Shown: positions 12,020 through 23,113 of the stretch, in pieces
How the letters are laid out: each line of letters begins with the position of its first letter
Numbering within the stretch: the first letter of the stretch is position 1
Assembly (NCBI GenBank): GCA_019787685.1
Contig: JAHNUO010000014.1
Location: forward strand, 434,001-498,000
DNA: 64,000 nt
Direction: 5' to 3'
Source: Chiua virens
Taxonomy: Eukaryota > Basidiomycota > Agaricomycetes > Boletales > Boletaceae
Translations under genes and position numbers: made by a program
Notes under the pieces: generated by a model
Databases searched by the model: none
Told to the model about the DNA's origin: nothing
What the model saw: only the letters and a program-made list of their open reading frames with translations

Positions 12020-12893
12020 TGCCTATCATTTTTAACGCAGAACAACATCATCGTGAACTCCTGCAACTGCAAAACTATGCTGCTGGTAGAGACCTAATCA
12101 ACTTTCTCGAATGACACCGCTCTCAAATCGGTGACACCGTATACCGCTTGGACAAAGAAGATCCTTTTGTTGCGATCGTCGTCGGTAAAGTCGCCGAAGG
12201 CAACTTGAAAGTCGAAACACAAGGGAACTTTATCAAAACGACGACGACGAAATTCGGCGCCCTCGAGAAAGCGAAGTACCAGCTTCACTTAACTCATCCC
12301 CTTATGCAACCATTCAAAACTGATTTCGACACCGTGCTCAATCTACTCTCACAGTTACAAAACAAGTCCTGCGTCACGAGCCAAAAGAAAGATATGTTGT
12401 TCGAAGAAGGTGGCTCAAAATCAATTCGTCTCACTCGTAACGTGTTCCAGAAAAGAGTACATTTCATCTCTAAAACGACTCAAATCATTATAGGAAATAA
12501 AAGCACGTAAGCCTAGCACTGAACACAAACAAAAAACTGTATATCTAGAGGATTTCGAACAAGGTACGTCGCACTTTTCAATAAACATCAAAGCCTTATC
12601 TTAACTTTGTCGACCACAACTTCAAGGACCACTCTCCATCCGAAGATGACGATAAAGATGAAGCGTCAGAAGAGTTTGAAGAAATGGATGATGACACAAA
12701 GAATTGGCAAGTTCCGGTCGAGATGGACTCGGACCTCGAAGAAATCAAAACTGAGTACCGCGCTCAATCTCTAAGGGTATATCTCGGTGAGAAATTCATT
12801 GAGCCTCACCTTGTACAACATACCCTTGCAAGCGCCCTTGTAGAAATAGCGTTCACAGTCCATCAACCAAGACTCCTATCGTGCACAGATTGA
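12020..12893 (+). pseudogene. Unrecognised gene with an in-frame TGA; left arm of the big repeat begins inside it
   Basis: ATG 12020 opens MPIIFNAEQHHRELLQLQN... and reaches TGA at about 12113. The same frame then continues without a break: HRSQIGDTVYRLDKEDPFV, VVGKVAEGNLKVETQG, YQLHLTHPLMQPF. An intron GTACATTT...ATTATAG of about 37 nt would give ...VFQKREIKARKPSTEHKQK and VYLEDFEQ. A later acidic exon (DDDKDEASEEFEEMDDDTKN, then FIEPHLVQHTLASALVEIAF) ends at 12893. The frame at the last join did not resolve cleanly. The family is not recognised; similar 'EPHLV..T...ALVEI' strings occur in mushroom hypothetical proteins, but I cannot name one. The inverted duplication starts at 12272 within this gene. 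Confidence 0.45.
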
Positions 12894-13094
12894 ACAAGTG
12901 ACGGTTCTCAAACAAAGTCCCACTCAAAAAACGATGGCCGATCCATGGGCTGGACCACTCATCACACATAAAAAACACATAAAAAATCTGTGATTAGCTC
13001 CCCCGTAGCAACATAAGACAGAACACGGTCATGATGGTAAGAGAATGAGGATTCGAGAATCTGGAAAGAATCAGTGATGGACTCACGTTGAACA

Positions 13095-13911
13095 TCTATT
13101 ATATTAAGCACCGCAGCTTGCCGGGTGGCTTATGATCGGTCGCGCCACGCGTCGCGGCGGTGCTAGCCGCACTCTTTTCGGCGAGGAGCGATCGCTCAGC
13201 GCTCATCGATCATCGATTATGCTCTCTTTCGCCGTCCCTCCTTGCTCTTCGTTGCGTCGCTGCAACTGTCTTTCCCTCTGGTCCGTCGTCCTTCCATCGT
13301 GTGCAGCACGGGTCTCACGCTCCTCTCGTCGTCGGTCGATCGTGTGGAGCGTCGCTCTGTCAGGGGGTGCTGTGGCTCCTAGCTGTGCCCCTGCGGATCC
13401 CTGTCTTCCGCTGCATTTCATCACGCTCTCCTCCCACAGTTCTTCCTTTGCGTTGTCTTTTCTCACTTTCCTTCTTCTCTTCGCTTCAGATGGCCTCCGT
13501 TTGTAGCCTTCACGGAATCCTTGGCGTTCGGGGAGGGCGGGCCTATAAGTATTCTGAAGGAAAAACGTTTTGGAAGCACGAAGGTTTCATTTTTTTGCCC
13601 TCCGGCGCTAATCACGACGTGGAATTTTACACGTTTGGAGGGGATGGGGCTCTACGTTCAACGGATGCCAGCGTTTGACTCACGACAGAGCTGTACTCGA
13701 CCTCCGCGTCGAACCATTTGCTCATGGGCAACTGTACACTGCTCTGTCGAGAGTGTGCAAACGAGAAGACGTTCTCCTACTATTTGCACCTTCAAATGAA
13801 ACTAAATCTACGACTAACGTAGTGTACCATCATCTCCTTCTATATAGTTTGCATGTATCTATTTACGCCAGTACAATCATGATGCCACCATCCGAAGGCT
13901 ATGCTTGTATA
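13095..13911 (+). mobile_element. Helitron remnant, copy 1 (5' end plus Pif1 helicase tail)
   Basis: It begins at the A/T junction with TCTATTATATTAAGCACC, a typical fungal Helitron 5' terminus, followed by the GC-rich CGCAGCTTGCCGGGTGG. After about 500 bp without a supported frame comes the end of a Pif1-type helicase: FAHGQLYTALSRVC (about 13718-13760, helicase motif VI) and SNETKSTTNVVYHHLL. Almost all of the Rep/helicase body is missing, so this is an internally deleted, non-autonomous derivative. The helicase frame is shifted (13618-13680). Similarity to copy 2 ends near 13911 (...CTTGTATA). I did not see a standard CTRR 3' end, so the 3' limit is taken from the copy-to-copy comparison. 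Confidence 0.8.
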
Positions 13912-14679
13912 TAATACGTCCAACATTGAAATTGTTCTGGATGCAACGAAGTTGAACAGGCACGAAATACAGTAGTTCTCGAGATAGTGAAGAGTCGGCC
14001 TCGGTCACGCTCAGTGACTGAATATCACTCGCCGAGTGTTTGCCGCAGTGGAAATTCAAAACGGGGCGTATGAATGGTACGCTTGTAGCGTACTTCCTAC
14101 TCTCTGCCGATCCAAGTCCATCTAACTTTACTGCGGCACTGAACTGCCAGTGAGAGCTCTCCGAGCGATAGGTGTCACGGCAGTTCCCGAGGTAGGTTGG
14201 CGGCATTCTACTTGCACCCGCTGAGACACACAGCCAGTAATCTCAACCATCGAATTTGACAGTTTTGGGGCCCACTTTGATCCACAGGTCAAAGCAAGAC
14301 AAACGACTTGGCAGCTACCATCTCATGGGTCTGTGCTAGCAGCAACCCACACTCACTTGGACCTCGCTTGTAGTATGTCCCGCCCAAACCCTTTCCATAT
14401 AGGACATAATGATTCCCGACGTGGGACGGAGGACAAAGCACAGTGCTGATTACTGTGGAACTGGTCCAAGCGCTATTGACGGCCCACGGGGCCTCGTGCC
14501 CGGACCACTCGAGTGTGTTTCAGCATTGTGGACTGCGATGCTGTTAAAAAAGGCTCCGTCATGCGTGGTCCACAAGTTGCCACAGATTTATCCCCCACGT
14601 TCTCCATCCTCACCACTTCTTTACTTGTCTGCATTACCTTGATCAATCCACCAACCCTATCGATCATCGATTCGAGACA
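13912..14679. other. No gene supported; upstream region of the acidic-protein gene
   Basis: The minus-strand frame 13877-14206 shows no domain. Short inverted repeats are visible, for example TGCCGCAGT near 14040 with ACTGCGGCA near 14130, and GAACTGCC with GGCAGTTC. The last part presumably holds the promoter of the gene starting at 14680; no defined element could be named. Confidence 0.4.
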
Positions 14680-16631
14680 ATGTCCGTTACAAATCTTCAG
14701 GCCATTCCTCTCATCACGAAGATCAAGGAAAGGATCCAGAATGGGCATATTGAAGACCTGAAAGCTCTTCAAACAGCATTGGAGGATGCAATTTCGTCTC
14801 TTGATCGCCAAGGGGCCTCGGAGCCTACCAACATTCCGGACGACAACTTATTCGAGTACGTCGTTTGCCCCATACAACGTCCATGTCAACTGACCACCTT
14901 CCCCCAGTATCCTCTTAGAAATGAAGTCGATTAATGAGAAAGTCGAAAGCTGCAACGCGCATCTGGCAAAGTTGCAGCAGGCTAAATCTAAGCCAAAGGC
15001 CATCGCCAATAGCACCACAGTCACTCGAGAAGCCAACGGTACTGTGATTGCTCGTCAGGACGCGTCAGTGCAGGCTGCCACCTCGGAAGGCATGTCCACG
15101 GCGTTCGTCCCTTTGTCAGCATCCGTGCCTCCCGCCCGCCTTCCTCCAGATCCGGCCAACCCTCACGTAAGGCGTGCCCGTGTATATTTCCCCAGCACCC
15201 CGCGCGCAGTCATGATCTGTCCACCTGGTCACCCCGGCTACCAAACTCTCATCCGGGATTCTGACGGCAATGTGATCATTGCCTTGGACATTCTCGAAGA
15301 ACAAAACCCACTGCGCCGCGAGGGCACGTTTTATGGGGAGGAACACTTGGAGGAAGCGGTTAATGATCGCCAGCCGAACCCACCGAGACCCGATGTGTAC
15401 GAGCAACGAAACCCACTGCGTCGTGAGGGCGCATCTGATGGCGAGGAACACTTGTTGGCGTTGTTTGGCCTTCGCCCGGGCTCACCGAGGTCCGATGAAC
15501 ACAGGAGACGAAGCCTGAGGGCATTGTATGGTCTCCGCCCGAGCTCACCAAGATCCGACGTGCGACGCCCATTGCGCCCTGAAGGCGCATTTTATGGCAA
15601 GAGAGACTTGGATGAGGTGCATGGCCGCCGGTCAAGCTCACAGAGACCCTCTTGCTCACAGTCTGCTCCTGCCGATGACCAAACTGCGCGGCTATCGGAG
15701 GACTCGGTGGCAGGCACGACACTCAAGCACAACATCCCCGGTGCCTCCCAGTCGGCACCCACATCACTTGTCATGCGAGGTAAGAAGGGTGCTCTGGATG
15801 AGGAAGTGGTCAAGGAGGAGGAGGAGGAGGAGGAAAAGGAAAAGGAAAAGGAAAAGGAAAAGGAAAAACCTACTGTCATCTCCGAGTCAACCAATGGAAC
15901 CCAGAGTCCTCAACCCGAACGTGCAAACTCGTCACCTATCGTGCGAGGTAAGAAGCGTGCCCGGTCGGGTGCAGGGGAGGTCAAGGAGGAAGACGAAGTC
16001 AAACCCGCCATCGCCTTGACCAATGAAAGTCAGCCTCGGCATGCAGAACGTCCGGTCTTGTCCCCTGCCTTGCGGAGTAGGAAGCATGCCCGGGATGATG
16101 GGGCAATCAAGGAGGAGGAAGAGGGGGAAGAAGACAACGAAGAGGAGGACGAGGAGGAGCCTGAGGAGGACGAGGAGGACGATGAGAACGAGGACGAGGA
16201 GGACGAGGACGAGGAGGACGAGATCGAGGATGACGAGGAGGACGAGAACGAGGATGACGAGGAGGAGGACGAGAACGAGGATGACGAGGAGGACGACGAG
16301 GAGGACGAGATCGAGGATGACGAGGAGGAGGACGAGGAGGACGAGAACGAGGATGACGAGGAGGACGACGAGGAGGACGAGATCGAGGATGACGAGGAGG
16401 AGGACGAGGAGGACGAGAACGAGGATGACGAGGAGGACGACGAGGAGGACGAGATCGAGGATGACGAGGAGGAGGACGAGGAGGACGAGAACGAGGATGA
16501 CGAGGAGGACGACGAGGAGGACGAGATCGAGGATGACGAGGAGGACGACGAGGAGGACGAGAACGAGGAGGACGACGAGGACGACGAGGAGGACGAGATC
16601 GAGGAGGACGACGACGACGACGAGAACGAGA

Positions 16632-16669
<38 letters not shown>

Positions 16670-17737
16670 AATGTGGACGACGACGACGACGACGACGACG
16701 ACGAGGAAAAACCTACCGTCATATCGACCATCAAAACCCAACCTCAATCTGAAGACCGCACAGCCGCATCACCCGTCATGCGAAATAGGAACCGTGGCCG
16801 TGGTGAGGAGGTCAAGGAGGAGGAGGAGGAGAAACCCGCCCTCGTTTCGACCACCAAAACCCAACCTCAATCTGAAGACCGCACAGCCGCACCACCCGTC
16901 ATGCGAAATAGGAACCGTGGCCGTGGTGAGGTCAAGGAGGAGGAGGAGGAAGAACCCGCCCTCGTTTCGACCACCAAAACCCAACCTCAATCTGAAGACC
17001 GCACAGCCGCATCACCCGTCATGCGAAATAGGAACCGTGGCCGTGGTGAGGAGGTCAAGGAGGAGGAGGAGGAGGAGAAACCCGCCCTCGTTTCGACCAC
17101 CGAAACCCAACCTCAATCTGAAGACCGCACAGCCACGTCACCCGTCATGCGAAATAGGAACCGTGGCCGTGGTGAGGAGGTCAAGGAGGAGGAGGAGGAG
17201 GAGAAACCCGCCCTCGTTTCGACCACCGAAACCCAACCTCAATCTGAAGACCGCACAGCCGCATCACCCGTCATGCGAAGTAGGAAGCGTGGCCGTGATG
17301 AGGAGGTCAAGGAGGAGGAGGAGAAACCAGCCATCGCCTCAACAAGTGTACCCCTGCCTCGACCAGCAAACCGTGTGGGCTCAACGATCGTCTCTCGCAT
17401 GCGACCTAAGAAGCGTGCCGAAGATGATGGACAGCTCAAAAAGGAGGAAGAGGAAGACAAACCCGCTGTCTTCCCTACCACTGTAACCCAGGCTCGGCCT
17501 CGAGACCGTACGGAGGCACCTAGACATTCGATGCCGCTCCCCCGGCGGCGAAACCGGCGCGTGGTCGATGTCGGCCGTGACTCGAAGGGAGAACTCGACA
17601 CACCGGCGCCAGCCAGTCGCCGCGTAGCGCTTGGAACAGGACCTGCCTCGAAGCGACGGAGAGTTGCTTACTCGTCAAAGTGCGAGCCGAGGCGATCGAT
17701 GGACAAGGGGTCCGGCTCTGACTCGCGTACGACCTAA
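14680..17737 (+). CDS. Very acidic, internally repeated hypothetical protein (left copy)
   Basis: Exon 1 is 14680-14855, a phase-2 intron of 52 nt spans 14856-14907 (GTACGT...CCCCCAG), and exon 2 runs 14908-17737, predicting 1001 residues. The N-terminus (about 1-90) is helical and probably coiled-coil (KERIQNGHIEDLKALQTALE; MKSINEKVESCNAHLAKLQ). A Pro/Arg-rich part with repeats built on RNPLRREG and LRPGSPRSD follows. A stretch of roughly 180 residues then consists almost only of Glu and Asp with occasional Asn or Ile. After it come six repeats of about 38-41 residues built on TKTQPQSEDRTA, SPVMRNRNRGRGEEVKEEEE and KPALVST. The C-terminus is basic. Alternating K/R-rich motifs and E/D tracts suggest a disordered nuclear, chromatin- or histone-binding protein, but that is only inferred from composition. 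No known domain. Confidence 0.75.
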
Positions 17738-18217
17738 GGTGATAAACGCTACCTACGTCTTCATTTCTGTTCGGTGTCCTCGAGTCAAGTTTTTCATATA
17801 TCCGTTGTTATCGTTGTTGTCGTAGTAGATCAATGCATGTTAGTTGTGGTTCTTCTCTCTTTACATTGTACTCTTTGAGGCCCGTTTCCATGTGTTTTCG
17901 ATACAATAATCTCACTTTGAAGTTGCATCTGAGTTCCTTTCTCTTGCCATGTACATCTCCACGATAGTTGAGCACGCCAGACACACATAGATTGTCTGAA
18001 TGCTACAACGGAGATGATAGTGTGTGGAGAGAGAAAGAAAGTGAGTTGAGGGATTGAATAAATATGGTCTGGGTCGATGTCGGATGAATAACAAGAGAAT
18101 TGAAAAGCACAGTATGCGAAAATCGAGTCCATGTCCATTGCACAAGGGAGTATCGACGGATCCACGTCAAAAGGACAGCTCTCAGTCTACTGCCCCAGTT
18201 TCTAGGAAAATTGTCAT

Positions 18218-19560
18218 CTATTCGATCGCCCATTCTCGGACGGCTTCTTTCACGAGTCTAGCTATTTCATCCTTGGCTTGCTTCTTTGCGGTGTCTGTAA
18301 TACCGACGAGTTTGTCGAGCGTACGTGGGGACGTCATGAGGGGATCGAATTCGAGGAGATGGCCGTCTTTCGTGGGTATGGATACGAGGGCAGAGGCGGA
18401 GCTCGAAGGTGCGATCCGGATTGGGGATCGGTGCGACGTTCGAGGGTGGGGGTGCAGCGTCGGACGATGGGAGAGGTTGCGTGCGTGAGTTGGAACGGAC
18501 GTGCGCAGCGTTCTGCGCTTGCGTATTGGATCGAGAGTGTGTCCTGTTCGGTTGTGGGTCCGATTGGGATGAGGAAGACGAAGTGAGGGTGACGGAGGGA
18601 TCGCGTCGGATGACGATGCTGTTGACCCGCCGGAGGGTTTTCGATGCTCAGTCGTCCGTCTGTTTCTCTTTGCCTTTTGCTTGGAGATGTGATCCTTCTT
18701 CGACGTCCTCTCCTGTGAACCAACCGAGTCTGAGGGTGTATGGGTTGGCAAGTGGGGATCCGTTGACGCTGAGCATGCTCTCGTCGCGTCGAGGTACACG
18801 CAGTGTTGGGTATGTAGGTGCTTTGGCTGGTACCATGCATGGGTTAAAAGTCGCGCTGGAGGGGGGACGCGTGCACCGATGAGTGGCAGTATGGGGTTGT
18901 TTCACTGGTGATGCAGTCCGAACGACAAACGGCGGTGGTTTGTTAGACTTGTTGGGACCTTGGGACGGTTTCGGAAGGGGTGGCCACGTCGTTGTCGTTC
19001 GGAGAGCGCCCGGTGTACGGTTTGCAGTCGCGGCGCGCGACGTATTCGAGGGCCCGCTGAAGGTTTTCTTCGGTGTTGCTGTCATCATGCGCGCTGCGTG
19101 TGTTCTCGATCAATCTAGCGGCGCAGAGCACGGCGACGAGTCACTCACCGTTCTTTGCAGCCCGAGTTTGATCACCCTACGCTTGTCCAGACCCAGACCC
19201 AGACGCCTCCACCTCCTCCTGCGTAGCCGCCCACTTGCGCTTTCGCGTATCTCGGTCGATCTCAAACTCTGTCTCGCCCATCTGTTCGCTCTGAATACCT
19301 CGCAGACACGCTTGGATATCGCCATTGTACTTGTCCGCAAAGTCGCCCATGGTGACCTCGCGAACGAGCTTGGGAATGCGGGAGATGAGGCCTTCTTGGT
19401 GGAGGCGGAAGCTCTCGACGGCGACGGCGAGCCATTCTTCGATTTGACGGACGCGATGTTCGGCTATGTGGGATTTGGACGAGGATGGAGTGATGTGAGT
19501 GATTTTCACGCACCTTCGATGAGATGTTGTTTCTCTTCTTGCGTGTATTAAACTGTATTT
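18218..19560 (-). CDS. Borealin-like subunit of the chromosomal passenger complex (left copy)
   Basis: Three blocks match the fungal borealin/Nbl1 layout. The N-terminal helical region reads YTQEEKQHLIE, then after a 50-nt intron (GTGCGTGA...CACATAG) HRVRQIEEWLAVAVESFRLH, EGLISRIPKLVREVTMGDF and ADKYNGDIQACLRGIQSE (19490-19240). The middle block, TPKKTFSGPSNTSRA to RVPRRDESMLSVNGSPLANP (19088-18730), is the Ser-rich linker with the conserved SxLSxNGSPLA motif. The C-terminal block, VSIPTKDGHLLEFDPLMTSP to EIARLVKEAVREWAIE, stops at 18218. Borealin binds survivin and INCENP and targets Aurora kinase to centromeres. I could not find a start codon in frame with YTQEEKQ; a TAA lies just upstream, so either an upstream exon exists or the 5' end is damaged. 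A palindromic element at 19597-19661 sits close by. Confidence 0.7.
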
Positions 19561-19596
19561 CATGCTCGTCGTCAGTGTCTTTGACGAGGATGGTTT

Positions 19597-19661
19597 GGTA
19601 GATTCATCATTCCAAGGGGCCGATTGGTCGGTAATCGACCCCTTCGAATGGCGGTGCTGCC
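19597..19661. repeat. Short palindromic element, copy A
   Basis: CATTCCAAGGGGCCGATT pairs with AATCGACCCCTTCGAATG across a 7-nt loop, flanked by ggtag...ctgcc ends. Related copies lie at 28844-28959 and 35534-35603, and the mirrored copy is at 45371-45435. It lies just upstream of the borealin-like frame. No target-site duplication seen. Confidence 0.7.
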
Positions 19662-20094
19662 TTCGCATGACGGTGCTGTCCCTAAGCAAATACCCCACCG
19701 TCACACGTGACTGCGTAGACATATCGAGCAAGAAACACAATCGATCAGCAAGAACCAAATCGGGAGCGATCACCCGACATTTTACCAACCTCAACCTGTC
19801 CCCATAGGGTCCAGGAATTCAAGAAAGGCTCCTCCTTGACCAACTTTCCTGGTACGGCTGCCACTCCGTCCAGCTGTGTCAACTCATGTGGCAAAATTCG
19901 ACCTGCCTGAAGCTTCCTTCCGGATTGGGCGCGAATAAATGTTTGGTTTGCGAATCAGTAGACCCGAAGGAGGAGTGCAGGTTTCGAGGTCAGACTTCAA
20001 AATGCTGAATCGTGGGACGTATGTTTTGTAACAAGTTTTATTTCCAAAGGTATACGATTTGTGAGGATCATTGGGAAGGGGGAGGAGCAAAATC

Positions 20095-22667
20095 ATGGGT
20101 TCAGTTTCTCTGGAGAACAAAGACAGGATCCCATTCTACGCCGGGCGTTCAACAGACTCCCTGACCATGATACCGTCAGGGAGATGCAGGTCAGTCGTAG
20201 GTTTCTACGGCACCAACACCTTGCTAACTTCCAGGAAGGCTCGTTGCGCATTAGAACTTTTCTCTGACCTACAGAAAGAAGCAGAACATCAGCGACATGA
20301 AGGAATTCTTTTCCGACCAAGAGAGATGGGCCTGCTGGTTACTTGTGGTGAGCATTATTGTTTTAAACGTGAGTAGATTTATATAATGTATTTAGATCGG
20401 TGTTGTACAACCCTATTTTCGCAAACTTGGTTTTGCCAGGTATGTGGGGGAGAATTTTGCGCCATCTGTTCGCAGGGTGGAGAGCACACACACATTGCCA
20501 CCGCATGTTGTCTCATTCCTATATCACGATTCAAAGTGAATGAGCCCCAACACACTGCTGTAAGAATGCAGAGGGCACTGAGGTCCCAATGTTCAACCGG
20601 GTAAGTTATCTTCAAGCCTTCAGCAAGCGGCCGCTGATGTCTTATAAGTGACGTGCACATGCATTCTGCAGACCTGCCTCCACGCAGGGATGTCGTGACT
20701 CTGCAAGAAGGCGCCTCGATCGACACCTTTCGACGACACTGGTCTACCGGGGACCCGGTGGTGGTATCTGGGTTAAACGTGGTGTTCGAAGACCTCTGGA
20801 CTCCCTCAGCATTCCAGCGGGACCACGGCTCTACTCCAGTGGAGCTGGTCAATTGTGAGACCAATGAAAAGACTGAGTCTACGGTTTGGGATTTTTTCTC
20901 GAGTTTCGGGAAGAAAGCCTCTCGTCCCAGGTCTGGGGCCATTCATAAGCTCAAGGTGGGTTGTATGCAGCCGCAAATGGGCCATGATGGTCCTAAATCG
21001 GTACTTTTGTAGGACTGGCCGCCCACAGAACACTTTCGTGATGTTTTTCCAAAGCTTTATGAAGCATTCCTAGAAGGTCTTCCATTCCGTGATTTGACTC
21101 GACCAGATGGGGTTCTCAACTTTGCAGCCTACTTTCCCGAAAATTCTCTGGCTCCTGATCTCGGCAAGTGACCTTCCTCGCTTCAATCCAACCCTTGTAA
21201 TGATGCAGCACAGGGCCTAAGATGTACGTCGCACATGCCAGCCTGCAAGACGATGAGCATCATGGATCCACGCGCTTGCATTTTGATGTAGCGGATGCAA
21301 TCAACGTCATGACATGGGCCGAAAGCCAGCCAGATGGATCCCCGGGCTCTGCACTATGGCATATCTTCCCTGCATGCACGGCGCCTGTGGTTCGAAGATT
21401 TCTAACCACCATACCGCACGCTGCAAATATCGACTCAATTCAATCCCAGCACTATTATCTTACTCCGCGTATGCTGCGCACATTAGCAGAGCAATACAAC
21501 GTTCACCCTTTCGTCATTTACCAAAAACCAGGTGATGCCGTGTTTATACCTGCAGGGTGCCCTCACCAGGTTTGTTTTTCATCATCCCTGGATTCCCCCT
21601 GGCTCATTGCAGAATCCAGGTTAGCAACTGCGATGATGCGATCAAAATCGCCTGCGACTTCGTCAGTCCGGAAAACTTGCATGCAACTGTGAAGTTGGTT
21701 CAAGATTTCCGCTCCCATAGACTCTACAATAAATCTGGGGACGATTTACTTCAGCTTCCACTAATGCTGTGGTATGCATGGCTTACCACTTCGCTTCAGG
21801 GGGAAAAACTGGGGCTTGAAAAGCACACTTCTGTGGGCAGCATGAGCGACTCACGTACCGGAGTGGACAGGGCTAGTCTTGCAAAACTCCACGGATGTCC
21901 AAGCCCCGGAACTTCATTGCCTCACTGTCATGAAGCCGCGCAGGATCTGTGGAAAAGGTCAACATCCGCAGTCATGTCTACCCCAGCATTTTTTTACTGT
22001 GGGGGATACGATGCATCGCAGAAGGCCGTCCCTGTCATGAAGGGGAAGGGCATCCATCTCTGGATTCCAGCTTGCTGTCGATTCGGCATCAGGTTGCTGA
22101 ACCACATGCTATACTGCCTGTGGTTCACCTCAATGGACGGTCGGATTCCAGATGCGTGGCGGGGGCACATCAGGCAGGTTGGAAACTACGTGGCCAACAT
22201 CCGTGAAGCCTTTTTCGAAGAGGTTCGAAGTTGGTATGACTCGGATGTGCAACCTGAAGGTGGGATTGTATCTTTCTCGGACAGAACAGAGTTGATGCCG
22301 TTTTGGCTCAAATTTTTCTTGCTCCTTACGTATGAGCGGAACACACCTATCCCTTACCAGCAAAACAGCGGCAATGTGGCTACGTGCCGATGGTGGGAAA
22401 GGGATGTGGAAACGTTAGGTATGCCCCTTGTTCCACACGACGCCGGGTTTAACTGATGGGGTTTCAGACTGGTCGGAATGGAGAAAGAGGAGTAAATTGA
22501 ATGAGCTTATTTTTGGATCCACACCCGGCCAAGGCACAGAGGAATTTGAGGATGTAGGACGATTTTATGCAGATGCTGGCCTGCCGTTGGTCCCCGACTC
22601 ATCAACCGAGGTCGATTCTAACAGTTGGGGTATGTACAGCTCCGAGGTCACCAAAGCGCTAAGGTGA
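20095..22667 (+). CDS. KDM3-like JmjC histone demethylase (left copy)
   Basis: Multi-exon gene. A zinc-finger region at 20330-20490 reads LLVTCGEHYCFK and then FCQVCGGEFCAICSQGGEH, like the C-rich finger before JmjC in KDM3/JHDM2 proteins. The JmjC domain spans about 20700-21700: DPVVVSGLNVVFEDLWTPSA, an intron, DWPPTEHFRDVFPKLYEAF, an intron after SLAPDLG, then TRLHFDVADAINVMTW with the HxD iron ligands and FIPAGCPHQ with the distal His. A 51-nt intron then leads to VSNCDDAIKIACDFVSPENL. Three iron ligands are therefore present. The family removes methyl groups from H3K9 using Fe(II) and 2-oxoglutarate. A C-terminal extension of about 320 residues follows, with an intron at about 22420-22467 before DWSEWRKRSK. 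Start at ATG 20095 is provisional; splicing of the finger exon is uncertain. Confidence 0.8.
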
Positions 22668-23113
22668 GTAATTTGCCAGCTTGTGGGAAAACCGTAGGCT
22701 CATTGGACCAAGTCAAGCATTGTACAGGCGATGAGGATATGTAGACGAGAACAATAAAGACCGCGAAAGATAGTTACTTTTGACCTCACTTTGTCTAAGG
22801 TTCGCCGATTCACCGACTATACCTTATTGGTTCCCAAAAATTTTGGATATCGTGGACAGACGCAGGAAACCCACACCATTGTCTAAATCTACACGTCTAA
22901 GTGTAAAAAGTATAGAATCTATATTTTAGCCGAGTTTATGTACCTCGCATACAACTGATGAGTACTATATACTTTCCGCAAAAGACGCAGAAATAAATCC
23001 TTGAGTCTATTCAGTAGACATACCGGACCGTATGTTCCTGTACATAGCATATTGGTATGTGACCGATATCATCGCTATATTAACCATATCTCATTCCGTG
23101 CGCCTATGTCATA
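22668..23113. other. AT-rich gap without a gene
   Basis: No frame or repeat worth naming. It includes one of the few base differences between the arms (T at about 22779 here, C in the mirrored strand of the right arm). It ends at the Helitron insertion point ...GTCATA|TCTATT. Confidence 0.5.

Noticed and set aside
13132..13600. Plus-strand frames in the 5' part of Helitron copy 1 (Arg/Ser-rich)
   Set aside because: Noncoding leader of the element; frames differ between copies 1 and 2 and carry no domain.
15932..16747. Minus-strand Leu/Val-rich (membrane-like) and Ser-rich frames opposite the acidic tract
   Set aside because: Reverse-strand readings of the same trinucleotide repeats; no independent support. 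The same applies to their mirrors at 48285-49100.
16023..17486. Long plus-strand Arg/Thr-rich frame (487 codons) over the acidic tract
   Set aside because: It is the +1 shadow of GAG/GAC repeats; the Glu/Asp frame has a start, a spliced first exon and repeat structure, this one does not.
18334..18882. Several overlapping frames on both strands over the borealin-like gene
   Set aside because: GC-rich coding sequence opens shadow frames; only the set matching the borealin blocks was kept.
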